Positions 1-6,436 of a DNA stretch of 8,084 nt are shown here, piece by piece. The position numbers were made by a program, and so were the translations under genes. Origin of the DNA: Opitutia bacterium UBA7397 (GTDB lineage Bacteria > Verrucomicrobiota > Verrucomicrobiia > Opitutales > UBA953); the NCBI GenBank assembly GCA_002470605.1, contig DKND01000118.1, forward strand, positions 9,617-17,700, read 5' to 3'. A model generated the notes under the pieces. That model had not been told where the DNA came from, searched no databases, and was given only the letters and a program-made list of their open reading frames with translations. How positions within the stretch are numbered: the first letter of the stretch is position 1; each line of letters starts with the position of its first letter.

Positions 1-1637
1 GGCCAATAGGACGGCTGCAGGAAGTTCTGGATCTTCATCACGATCTGACGCCGTCCGCGCCAAGTCAGCGCCGGCAGGAACCAATGCGTGATCACATGCA
101 ACGCGAAGAGGAAGCCAAGGATGACCCACAAGGCATTACTCTTGAAGCGGTAGAGGATCTCCATGCCGGCGTTGCCAAACTTGAAACCTAGCCACATCAA
201 AGGTGGCGTCCAGATCAAGGCGGCCGCCAACAACAAGAACCCTAAGCGCAAGAAATTCAGCCGCATGATTCCGGCAGTAATGAAGGTCGGCACGCGGCTC
301 GCGGGAATGAAGCGGGAACTGACGACCACCAACATCCCCTTCGGGGTGGAGAACCAGCCGGCCCATTGGTTGACCTTATGCTCCTTGATGAACCACTTGA
401 GCGGCGCCTTACGGATCGCCTTCCTACCCCAGAATCTGCCTAAAGAATACAACGCGACGTCGCCGATAAAAATTCCCATCGTACATGCCGCGACGGCAGA
501 CCAAAAATCAATAATGCCCACCGACACCATCAGGCCCGAAGCCAGACAGGTCGGATCTTCTGCCACGAAGGTACAAATCGTAATGATGATTAATAAGATC
601 CAGTAATGCGAACCCTTGGCGTGCGGGATGGGCGGATCTTTTTCAGGCGAAACGACGGTGAGCATGGGTGGCTCCCGCGCATCTTCGATGAATTTATGGA
701 CCTTGGCGGCGGCAACAGCCGGCTGATCGAAGGCCACGTCACGCCCTCCGTCCATCAGTTCGAGACGCGCCTGCGGAACCAGCTTAGCCGTGTAACGGGC
801 GGTGTCGGCCGAGGTCATCCAGTCGCTCTCACCGTGGATCAGCAGCAACGGCTTGCGCCAACTGCGTAAGATTTTTTTGGAATCAGAAAGATCGGTCTCG
901 AAGACCGTCTTCGCATAATCTCGATCCCACGGCAGCAGATCGACGATACCGAAGTTAGGCGTGAGGCGTGAAACCCCCCAGAAGAACGCCCCTTGAAATC
1001 CATAAACAATCTTATTTACCAAAGGATTGCCGAGCATTTCGAATTCCTGCACGCCCGGGGAGGAAATCAAGGTCATCGTCAGGACGCGGCTGGGATGGGC
1101 GGCGGCTAATTCCAAAGCGGCTACGCCCCCTAAGCCCTGCCCGACGACGTGATAACGTTTTATCCCGTAATACTCCATCAAGGAGGCCACGACTTCGGCA
1201 TTAGCTTCCATCGCATGACTCGGCACCTCGCCCGGACTCGTGTTAAACCCAGGCAGAAAAACTTCGACGACGGAATAATTCCCCTGCTTGACGATTTCTT
1301 CGCATAATAGGTCTCCGCGACGGTCCCACGGCACACGGTGCAAATAGACGATGACGTTTTCGCGGAAACGTTCGGCGGCGCCTACTTGCGCCTCCTCGAG
1401 ACCCGTGACTCCGTGCAAGTGCGCGCGGACGGGAATCTTATAATCGAGCTGCTCGACCTTATCCCCCTTGAAATCGAAAGCCGGTACCGGAATCGGCGTG
1501 CCCTCCGAATAACGTTCGATAGCGTCGAAGAAGGGGAAGGCGGCGGAAAGTCCTAACAATACTAAATAGGCGAGCACGCCCCACCATTTCCCTGGAACTC
1601 TCCCTAGGTTACGCTTGCGATCAGCGGAGGTAGGCAT
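1..1637 (-). CDS. alpha/beta-hydrolase (catalytically degenerate) fused to DedA/VTT membrane domain, partial
   Basis: The frame is open from an ATG at 1637 to the left edge (545 residues seen, C-terminus outside). In order: a basic N-terminus (RKR at 7-9); a hydrophobic anchor about 18-37; an alpha/beta-hydrolase domain about 60-320; a linker; a DedA domain from about 345. The hydrolase shows a strand-plus-loop VFLPGFNTSPG near 126-136, an elbow GQGLGG at 166-171, the acid-strand LLLIHGESDW with Asp272, and DGGRDVAFDQP at 296-306. In active relatives the elbow is GxSxG and the last motif is GGH, so the nucleophile is Gly168 and the His position is Arg299; catalysis is unlikely. The DedA part shows AED at 359-361, GDVALYSLGRFWGR at 392-405, SRFIPASR at 441-448 (the conserved Arg pair six apart), and W476 before a closing Gly-rich helix. 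DedA proteins move lipids such as undecaprenyl phosphate across the inner membrane. The fusion is clear; the function is inferred. No Shine-Dalgarno precedes the start. Confidence 0.88.
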   Translation of the reverse strand, partial: MPTSADRKRNLGRVPGKWWGVLAYLVLLGLSAAFPFFDAIERYSEGTPIPVPAFDFKGDKVEQLDYKIPVRAHLHGVTGLEEAQVGAAERFRENVIVYLHRVPWDRRGDLLCEEIVKQGNYSVVEVFLPGFNTSPGEVPSHAMEANAEVVASLMEYYGIKRYHVVGQGLGGVAALELAAAHPSRVLTMTLISSPGVQEFEMLGNPLVNKIVYGFQGAFFWGVSRLTPNFGIVDLLPWDRDYAKTVFETDLSDSKKILRSWRKPLLLIHGESDWMTSADTARYTAKLVPQARLELMDGGRDVAFDQPAVAAAKVHKFIEDAREPPMLTVVSPEKDPPIPHAKGSHYWILLIIITICTFVAEDPTCLASGLMVSVGIIDFWSAVAACTMGIFIGDVALYSLGRFWGRKAIRKAPLKWFIKEHKVNQWAGWFSTPKGMLVVVSSRFIPASRVPTFITAGIMRLNFLRLGFLLLAAALIWTPPLMWLGFKFGNAGMEILYRFKSNALWVILGFLFALHVITHWFLPALTWRGRRQIVMKIQNFLQPSYW

Positions 1638-1753
1638 CGAACGTCCATCAAAGGTGGGTAACCCTAAGGTGCAAGGCGGGAAGGCGAAATAAGGCTTAAA
1701 GTCCTTTATTTATGGCTTCCTAATCGCTCCGTTCCCTACTTGTGTAGCACCAC
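1638..1753. promoter_or_regulatory. divergent intergenic region between the DedA fusion gene and apaG
   Basis: These 116 bases must hold the promoters for the leftward fusion gene and the rightward apaG operon. The centre is AT-rich (about 1687-1715) within GC-rich flanks, which fits a promoter zone. I cannot assign convincing -35/-10 pairs on either strand. It contains the imperfect inverted repeat at 1687-1711 and an octamer GGGTAACC at 1656-1663 that recurs upstream of rpoN. Confidence 0.5.
1687..1711. repeat. imperfect inverted repeat (possible operator or hairpin)
   Basis: AAATAAGG at 1687-1694 pairs with CCTTTATTT at 1703-1711 with one bulged T, around an 8-base loop CTTAAAGT. It lies midway between two divergent genes, so it could be a protein-binding site or part of a promoter. 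It is too far from either stop codon to act as their terminator, and there is no following U-run. Short AT-rich repeats like this also arise by chance. Confidence 0.35.
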
Positions 1754-2143
1754 GTGCAATCCACCGGTAAGGAACTTCCAGGCCTCAGCGTCACCCTCGA
1801 TAAGATGGTGCACCATCGTGATGCCAACTTCCCCCCAGACACCCCGCACGCTTTCGTCTATTTCCTGACAATTACCAACCTTTCGCAGGAAACCGTGCGC
1901 CTTCTCGGCAGAAAATGGATCGTCCGCCCGGCCTCCGGAGATCTCGAAATCATCGAAGGCGACGGCATCGTGGGCGAAACCCCTTTATTGCCCCCGGGCG
2001 GCAAGTTTTCATATAACAGTTATCACCTCGCGGGCGGACCCTGTGTCGCCGAAGGCGCCTTCCATGGCACCACCGCGCAAGGCGAACGCGTCTACGTGCG
2101 GATCCCGTCGTTCGCGATGACGCCTCCCCCTTCCCTTTCTTGA
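1754..2143 (+). CDS. apaG: ApaG domain protein (DUF525)
   Basis: The 129-residue protein is the usual ApaG size (about 125). It carries the family hallmark: FVYFLTITNLSQETVRLL (34-51), then RKWIV (53-57), then the glycine/proline motif GDGIVGETPLLPPGG (69-83) followed by F-x-Y-x-S at 85-89, and a final VRIPSF strand (115-120). ApaG is a small immunoglobulin-like beta-sandwich; E. coli ApaG has been linked to cobalt resistance and magnesium efflux, and the same domain occurs in eukaryotic F-box and polymerase-interacting proteins, so its molecular role is unsettled. GTG at 1754 is chosen because an in-frame TAG lies just upstream at 1745-1747 and the GTG start keeps the first beta strand; ATG at 1805 (residue 18) is the alternative and would remove it. 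First gene of an overlapping operon: its TGA at 2141-2143 shares its last base with the next ATG. Confidence 0.93.
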   Translation: MQSTGKELPGLSVTLDKMVHHRDANFPPDTPHAFVYFLTITNLSQETVRLLGRKWIVRPASGDLEIIEGDGIVGETPLLPPGGKFSYNSYHLAGGPCVAEGAFHGTTAQGERVYVRIPSFAMTPPPSLS

Positions 2144-3501
2144 TGAGAATTACCGACCTAAACTCCGGCCGCGAAATCGGCGCCAACTGCATGCTCGCCG
2201 AATTCGGCGGGGTCCGCGTGGTAATCGATTCTGGTTTACACCCCAAACTTTCCGGCCGCGAAGCGCTGCCACAATTCGATAAGATTCAAGGGGGAGTCGA
2301 TGGCGTGATCCTGACGCACTGCCACCTCGACCATCTGGGCTCGCTTCCCCTCCTCATCCGCCAACACCCCGGCGCCCGGGTCTACGCCTCCGCGGCCACC
2401 ACGCTCTTCGTACGGCGCCTGCTGAATAATTCGATCCAAGTCATGAAAAGACAACGGGAGGAAACGGGCATCACCGACTACCCTCTCTACGTCGAAACGG
2501 ACGTCGAGCGCGTCGAAAACGCCCTTGCCGCCGTCCCCATCGCCAACCCGCGCATCATTGGTCGCGGCGGCGAAGAAATCGCGGTCACCTTCCATCTCGC
2601 GGGTCACGTCGCCGGGGCGGTCGGTTGCCTCATCGAGCATCGCAGGCAACGCCACTTCTTCACCGGCGATGTCCACTTCCAGGCGCAACGCACCGTCGCG
2701 GGCGCCAACTTTCCGCGACAACCTGTCGATACGCTGGTCATGGAGTGTACCCGCGGCGCGACGACGACGGTACCGGCGATGAACCGCAGCACCGAAGAAA
2801 AACGTCTACTGAAGAAGATCAACGAAGTCGCGGACCGCGGTGGATCCGTGCTGCTTCCCGCTTTCGCTTTCGGGCGCATGCAAGAAATTCTTCTCTTCCT
2901 GCAAGAGTCGGCCGATTCCGGTAATCTGGCCGATGTGCCCATCTTCTGCTCTGGTCTAGGGATGGATCTTTGCGACTACCTCGACGCGGCGAGCAAGAAA
3001 ACGAAGCAGGTAAAATTCAGCCGCCAGGTATTACGCGACCTCAACGTCCTGCCGCTTTCCCGACGCTACACCCAGCCGGGCAAGAACATGCCGGAGGCCG
3101 GCATCTACTTGCTCTCCAGCGGCATGTTGGTCGAAAAAACGCCCGCTTGGCGCGTCGCCGCCAATATCTTGGACCACGAAGAAAACGCCGTGCTTTTCGT
3201 AGGTTACTGCGACCCTGAGACTCCCGGCGGAGAACTTATCGGGATGGCCCAGGGCGGAGAATTCAAATTCAAAAGTTTGGATCACATTTCTACGCTCCGC
3301 GCCCAAGTGGAGCGCTTTCACTTGAGCGGACATGCGGACCGCGAAGAGCTCATCGACTTCGCCAAAGACCTCGCGCCGAAAGATATCATCCTGACCCACG
3401 GTGATCCGCCCGCACGGGCTTGGATGAAAGAAACTTTGGCGAAAGTATTACCGGCGACCCGCGTCCATGATCCCGAACCGGGCGTGCCCATCGACCTGTG
3501 A
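2143..3501 (+). CDS. MBL-fold beta-CASP ribonuclease-like metallohydrolase
   Basis: This 452-residue protein has the full metallo-beta-lactamase/beta-CASP motif set seen in CPSF73-like and TTHA0252-like RNA nucleases. Motif 1 is IDSG (28-31); motif 2 HCHLDH (59-64); motif 3 GH with His155; motif 4 TGD with Asp176. In the beta-CASP part motif A is ECTRG with Glu201, followed by LPAFAFGRMQEIL (238-250) and SSGML (325-329). Motif B is SGHAD with His397 and motif C is THGD with His419, within the C-terminal RMMBL segment. All metal ligands are present, so two-zinc hydrolysis of RNA is expected; being cytosolic follows from the absence of a signal peptide. The ATG at 2143 overlaps the apaG stop by one base (TGATG), pointing to translational coupling; a TTG three bases upstream is possible but less likely. 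It overlaps the amidase by 4 nt. The natural substrate (mRNA 3' ends, tRNA, other) cannot be told from sequence. Confidence 0.93.
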   Translation: MRITDLNSGREIGANCMLAEFGGVRVVIDSGLHPKLSGREALPQFDKIQGGVDGVILTHCHLDHLGSLPLLIRQHPGARVYASAATTLFVRRLLNNSIQVMKRQREETGITDYPLYVETDVERVENALAAVPIANPRIIGRGGEEIAVTFHLAGHVAGAVGCLIEHRRQRHFFTGDVHFQAQRTVAGANFPRQPVDTLVMECTRGATTTVPAMNRSTEEKRLLKKINEVADRGGSVLLPAFAFGRMQEILLFLQESADSGNLADVPIFCSGLGMDLCDYLDAASKKTKQVKFSRQVLRDLNVLPLSRRYTQPGKNMPEAGIYLLSSGMLVEKTPAWRVAANILDHEENAVLFVGYCDPETPGGELIGMAQGGEFKFKSLDHISTLRAQVERFHLSGHADREELIDFAKDLAPKDIILTHGDPPARAWMKETLAKVLPATRVHDPEPGVPIDL

Positions 3502-4775
3502 TTTTGGGGCCGCAATCCGTTGAAGACTGGCGCGAGTTCTTCCTCACGCGCGGTCCACGCATGGCGGCTGAAGCCTTCTTGATCCGCCTCAGCGAGATCA
3601 ACGCCTTCGAACAACGCGCCGCCCTCTGCGGGCTCCCCGATACCCGCACCCTGACGCAACGTTTCGAAAATGCCTGGGCGCTGCGCGAAGCCAATCTCGG
3701 CGGTGTCCCTTTCCTGACCAAGGATTTATATTTCCGGACTGGTCACCCCACGTTTGCGGGCTCAACTTTTTTACCTGAAGAAATCGGCTCCTCCCGGACG
3801 ACCTCCAGCCTCCCTGCCGCGTTCGAGCGCGATGCCGGCGCCGTGGAATGCGGCCGTACTCAATTACAAGAATTCGCGTTCGGACTCACGGGTGAAAATC
3901 CACATTTCGGCGATTGTCCTCACCCGGCGCATCCGGAATTACTGGCAGGAGGGTCCAGCTCCGGCGCCGCATTCGCCGTGGCTCGCGGACTGGTTCCCTT
4001 TGCGCTGGCGACCGATACCGCTGGCTCCATCCGCGTCCCCTGCGGCTATTGCGGCGTCTGGGGGCTAAGGCTTTCGCCTGACATCACGCCGGTCGGCGAT
4101 ATTTTTCCGCTCTCTCCAGGTTATGACACCCAGGGCTGGATGACGCGTACTCCACGTGAGTTACTCCAAGTTTCGCGCGCCGTACTTGGCGAGGCCCCTC
4201 CCGCCGGAGGTGGTCTTTGGGCGGGCGATTTAGGCTTGGGCATCCCCGCCGAAGACTTAGCGGTGATGAAAAAATTAGCCCTCAAGGCGGGAGCGCAAGA
4301 GGATACCGCCGCCGCTGAACTTCTCCGGATGGCGTGTAAAGAAGCGGCAACGGCTTACCCGATCCTTGGGGGTTATGCCGCTGCTCGCGTCCATGCGGCC
4401 TGGCTTGAAAGACGAAAAAATGATTATGACCCCGCGGTCTGGTCACGCCTGGATGCCGGCCGGCAACGCACCCATGAAGAGATCCGCCACGCGGAAGGTA
4501 TTCGCTCGCGCGTCATCGAAGCCTTCAAGGCCGTCTTCAGCCGACACCATTTCATTGCGTTGCCGTCGACCTACGGCCCAGCCGTAACCAAAGCAGGCGC
4601 CGATGAACTCCACCGGCAGCGACTTCTCGCCCTCAACGCTCCCGCATCTCTCGCCGGCTTGCCCGCGGTCGCTGGTACGGCATCACGTCCGGATGGCCGG
4701 ACCGTGGGCGTGCAATTCCTCTTCCCGGATATGCCTAATTTCGGATGGAGCTCAATCCTACAGCGTCTGGCTTGA
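3498..4775 (+). CDS. amidase signature family hydrolase
   Basis: This 425-residue protein belongs to the amidase signature family with its Ser-cisSer-Lys triad intact: Lys75 in PFLTKDLY, cis-Ser153 in AGGSSSGAA (150-158), and nucleophile Ser177 in TDTAGSIRVP (172-181). The 24-residue gap between the serines matches the family (as in FAAH). The C-terminal NAPASLAGLPAV and VGVQFLFP segments complete the fold, so it is not truncated although short for the family (450-490). GGSSSG and TDTAGS resemble allophanate hydrolase (AtzF) more than GatA, and no GatB, GatC or urea carboxylase gene is visible, so the substrate (amide, carbamate or similar) is unknown. The GTG start at 3498 forms a GTGA overlap with the beta-CASP stop, so translation is probably coupled. 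No signal peptide is seen; it should be cytosolic. Its stop abuts the stop of convergent rpoN. Confidence 0.92.
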   Translation: MILGPQSVEDWREFFLTRGPRMAAEAFLIRLSEINAFEQRAALCGLPDTRTLTQRFENAWALREANLGGVPFLTKDLYFRTGHPTFAGSTFLPEEIGSSRTTSSLPAAFERDAGAVECGRTQLQEFAFGLTGENPHFGDCPHPAHPELLAGGSSSGAAFAVARGLVPFALATDTAGSIRVPCGYCGVWGLRLSPDITPVGDIFPLSPGYDTQGWMTRTPRELLQVSRAVLGEAPPAGGGLWAGDLGLGIPAEDLAVMKKLALKAGAQEDTAAAELLRMACKEAATAYPILGGYAAARVHAAWLERRKNDYDPAVWSRLDAGRQRTHEEIRHAEGIRSRVIEAFKAVFSRHHFIALPSTYGPAVTKAGADELHRQRLLALNAPASLAGLPAVAGTASRPDGRTVGVQFLFPDMPNFGWSSILQRLA

Positions 4776-6224
4776 TCAAAGGCGCTGCCGGCGCATGTGC
4801 GCGGAAGGCTGACCCAAAGCTTCGCGATATTTCGCCACCGTCCGCCGGGCAATCTGAACGCCACGCTTACGCAACTCCACGGTGATAGCCTCGTCGGCCA
4901 AAGGTGCCGCGGGGTTTTCGCGGGCCAAGATATCGGCAATCATCTCCTGGACGCCCTCCTGAGCTACCGTCCCGCCATCATCGGTGGCGACGCCAGAAGT
5001 GAAGAACCAGCGGAATTCCTTGAGCCCATGCGGGGTCATCATCCATTTATTCGCGGCCGCGCGACCCACGGTCGTCTCATGTACTTCCATCTCTTTGGCG
5101 ACATCGGTCATGGTCAAGGGCTTCAGCTTCGAAGGTCCGTGTTCGAAATATTCCGCCTGACGTTCGGTAATGATGCGCGCCAGACGCTCGATAGTCCGCT
5201 GACGTTCTTCGATGGCGCCGATCAGGAACTTACCCTGCCGCATCCGTTCCAAAATATAAGTACGCTCTTTTTCACTCAACGCCTGACCGGCCAACATGTC
5301 TTTGTATGCCGGCACGAGGCGCAACTTCGGGACGTGGCGGTCATCCATGGTCACCTTCCATTTACCGTCATCGCCGAGCTCCACGGTGGCATCCGGCGTC
5401 ACCACGCGATTGTCATCACGCATGAACCGACGGGCTGGGACAGTCTCGAGCTTTGCCAGTTCGGCTAAAGCCTCGCGAATACCATCGATTTCGACATCAA
5501 GAACGCGGGCACATTCATCCAGTCGCCGGCCCATCATGGGCTCCCAGCAATCTGTGATCAGGCGCGCCGCCGTCGAAAGTCCGCGTCCGCGCTGACGTAA
5601 TTGCGCCGCGAAGCACTCGCGCAGATCCCGCGCGCCGACACCCGGAGGATCAAACCCCAGCAACAAGGTATGCGCCATCGTGATGGCTTCATAAGATTGG
5701 CCGGAACGTAGCGCGATGGTCGACAGGTCTTCCTCTAAGAAACCTCGCTCATCGAGCGACGAAATCAAGAGCTTCAAGGCTTCCTGGACGGCTTCATCAT
5801 CGGAGGCCGTCCGGGCCTGTTCGGCAAGATGCTCCGCGATGGACGATTCCGCCGTGGCGGACTCCATCATATGACGACGACGCTCCTCATCCTCCTGCGT
5901 GTAACCTTGGGAACGGACTTCCTCATAATAACTCTCGTCCCAATCTTCTTTCATGCGGCGCAGCGCGTCAAAATCATCATCCCCGAGGGAAAGCTCGCGC
6001 GGACCGTCTTCTTCGGGCTCTTCCGCGCGAGCCGGCGCATCGCTAGACTCATGTGCGACGGGCTCAACTTCTTCTAAAAGGGGATTGGCCGCCATCTCCT
6101 CGGAGATTTCTCGCAACAACTCCGCGGCCGGCACCTGCAGAATTCGCAGAGACTGCCGGAGCTGCGGCGTCAGGACGAGTCCTTGCACCTGCTTTTGGGA
6201 TTGGTTGATGCCTTGATTGGCCAT
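4776..6224 (-). CDS. rpoN: RNA polymerase sigma-54 factor RpoN
   Basis: Sigma-54 directs RNA polymerase to -24/-12 promoters that need an AAA+ enhancer-binding protein. Read from ATG at 6224 the protein has 482 residues, the usual length. Region I is the Gln/Leu-rich LVLTPQLRQSLRILQ (16-30) ending in ANPLLEE (46-52). An acidic region II follows (about 55-125, with EEPEEDGPRELSLGDDDFD), then the core-binding domain (about 126-300), the helix-turn-helix with HETTVGRAAANKWMMTP (382-398), and the RpoN box ARRTVAKYRE at 459-468, which recognises the -24 element. All functional parts are intact. In-frame ATGs at 6242 and 6239 (start MMCSQS, with AGGG three bases before) are alternatives; extending to a GTG at 6341 adds an unrelated basic tail and is rejected. 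The gene stands alone without the hpf, ptsN or lptB neighbours common in proteobacteria. Confidence 0.96.
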   Translation of the reverse strand: MANQGINQSQKQVQGLVLTPQLRQSLRILQVPAAELLREISEEMAANPLLEEVEPVAHESSDAPARAEEPEEDGPRELSLGDDDFDALRRMKEDWDESYYEEVRSQGYTQEDEERRRHMMESATAESSIAEHLAEQARTASDDEAVQEALKLLISSLDERGFLEEDLSTIALRSGQSYEAITMAHTLLLGFDPPGVGARDLRECFAAQLRQRGRGLSTAARLITDCWEPMMGRRLDECARVLDVEIDGIREALAELAKLETVPARRFMRDDNRVVTPDATVELGDDGKWKVTMDDRHVPKLRLVPAYKDMLAGQALSEKERTYILERMRQGKFLIGAIEERQRTIERLARIITERQAEYFEHGPSKLKPLTMTDVAKEMEVHETTVGRAAANKWMMTPHGLKEFRWFFTSGVATDDGGTVAQEGVQEMIADILARENPAAPLADEAITVELRKRGVQIARRTVAKYREALGQPSAHMRRQRL

Positions 6225-6293
6225 GGATTGACTGCACATCATAAACCCTGAGGCGGACTTTGCAAAGGGTAACCTATCGCCAATCCGCTTGCC

Positions 6294-6299
6294 ATAATA
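6294..6299 (-). promoter_or_regulatory. candidate -10 element for rpoN
   Basis: On the minus strand this hexamer reads TATTAT, close to the sigma-70 consensus TATAAT, about 50-70 bases upstream of the possible rpoN starts. The upstream side is occupied by the inverted repeat; the best -35-like word there (TTAACT) would be about 14 bases away, shorter than the usual 17, so the promoter assignment is weak. Confidence 0.3.
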
Positions 6300-6300
6300 G

Positions 6301-6322
6301 GGCTTAATCTCAAAGTTAAGCC
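6301..6322. repeat. perfect 7-bp inverted repeat upstream of rpoN (candidate operator)
   Basis: GGCTTAA at 6301-6307 and TTAAGCC at 6316-6322 form a perfect dyad around the 8-base spacer TCTCAAAG, giving a centre-to-centre distance of 15 bases, within the range of dimeric regulator sites. It lies directly upstream of the TATTAT candidate -10 of rpoN, in the -35 zone, so a bound protein would touch that promoter. It lacks a U-run and is far from any stop codon, so it is not a terminator. Confidence 0.4.
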
Positions 6323-6436
6323 GCCCCGACTGACGCGTCACAACCCCCGCATCACCTAGACCTTTGCGGCGACATAAGGTCCGCGCCCCACCCTGCGCCA
6401 GTTTAACTTTGTTGCTTTTCTGAAATAAATTTCCGC

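Larger units (their letters stand above)
6225..6436. promoter_or_regulatory. divergent intergenic region between rpoN and the sugar ABC operon
   Basis: About 210 bases separate the two divergent starts. The rpoN side holds a perfect inverted repeat (6301-6322) and a TATTAT -10 candidate. The sugar side ends in an AT-rich stretch, TTTAAC at 6402-6407 and AAATAAAT at 6423-6430, about 7 bases before the ATG, which could belong to a promoter with a very short leader, but the fit is poor. Positions 6342-6400 are GC-rich and show nothing I recognise. Confidence 0.45.

Noticed and set aside
163..869. Plus-strand open frames of 147 and 87 codons
   Set aside because: Both are antisense to the DedA fusion gene, whose motifs are read clearly on the other strand.
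893..907. CGGTCT-CGA-AGACCG inverted repeat
   Set aside because: It is a 6-bp dyad inside the hydrolase coding sequence without a T-run; codon content explains it and chance occurrence in 8 kb is likely.
2236..2721. 161-codon minus-strand open frame
   Set aside because: It is antisense to the MBL core motifs of the beta-CASP gene and has a low-complexity Gly/Asp/Val composition typical of a shadow frame.
4797..5468. 223-codon plus-strand open frame
   Set aside because: It lies wholly antisense to the conserved C-terminal half of rpoN, has no recognisable domain, and its openness follows from GC-rich codon bias.
6225..6341. N-terminal extension of RpoN to a GTG at 6341
   Set aside because: The added 39 residues resemble no sigma-54 region and would translate through the inverted repeat and the candidate -10; normal region I begins right after the ATG at 6224.
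6402..6417. Possible sigma-54 promoter before the sugar-binding protein, based on TTGC at 6412-6415
   Set aside because: The required GG ten bases before the GC is TT at 6402-6403, so the -24 element is missing.
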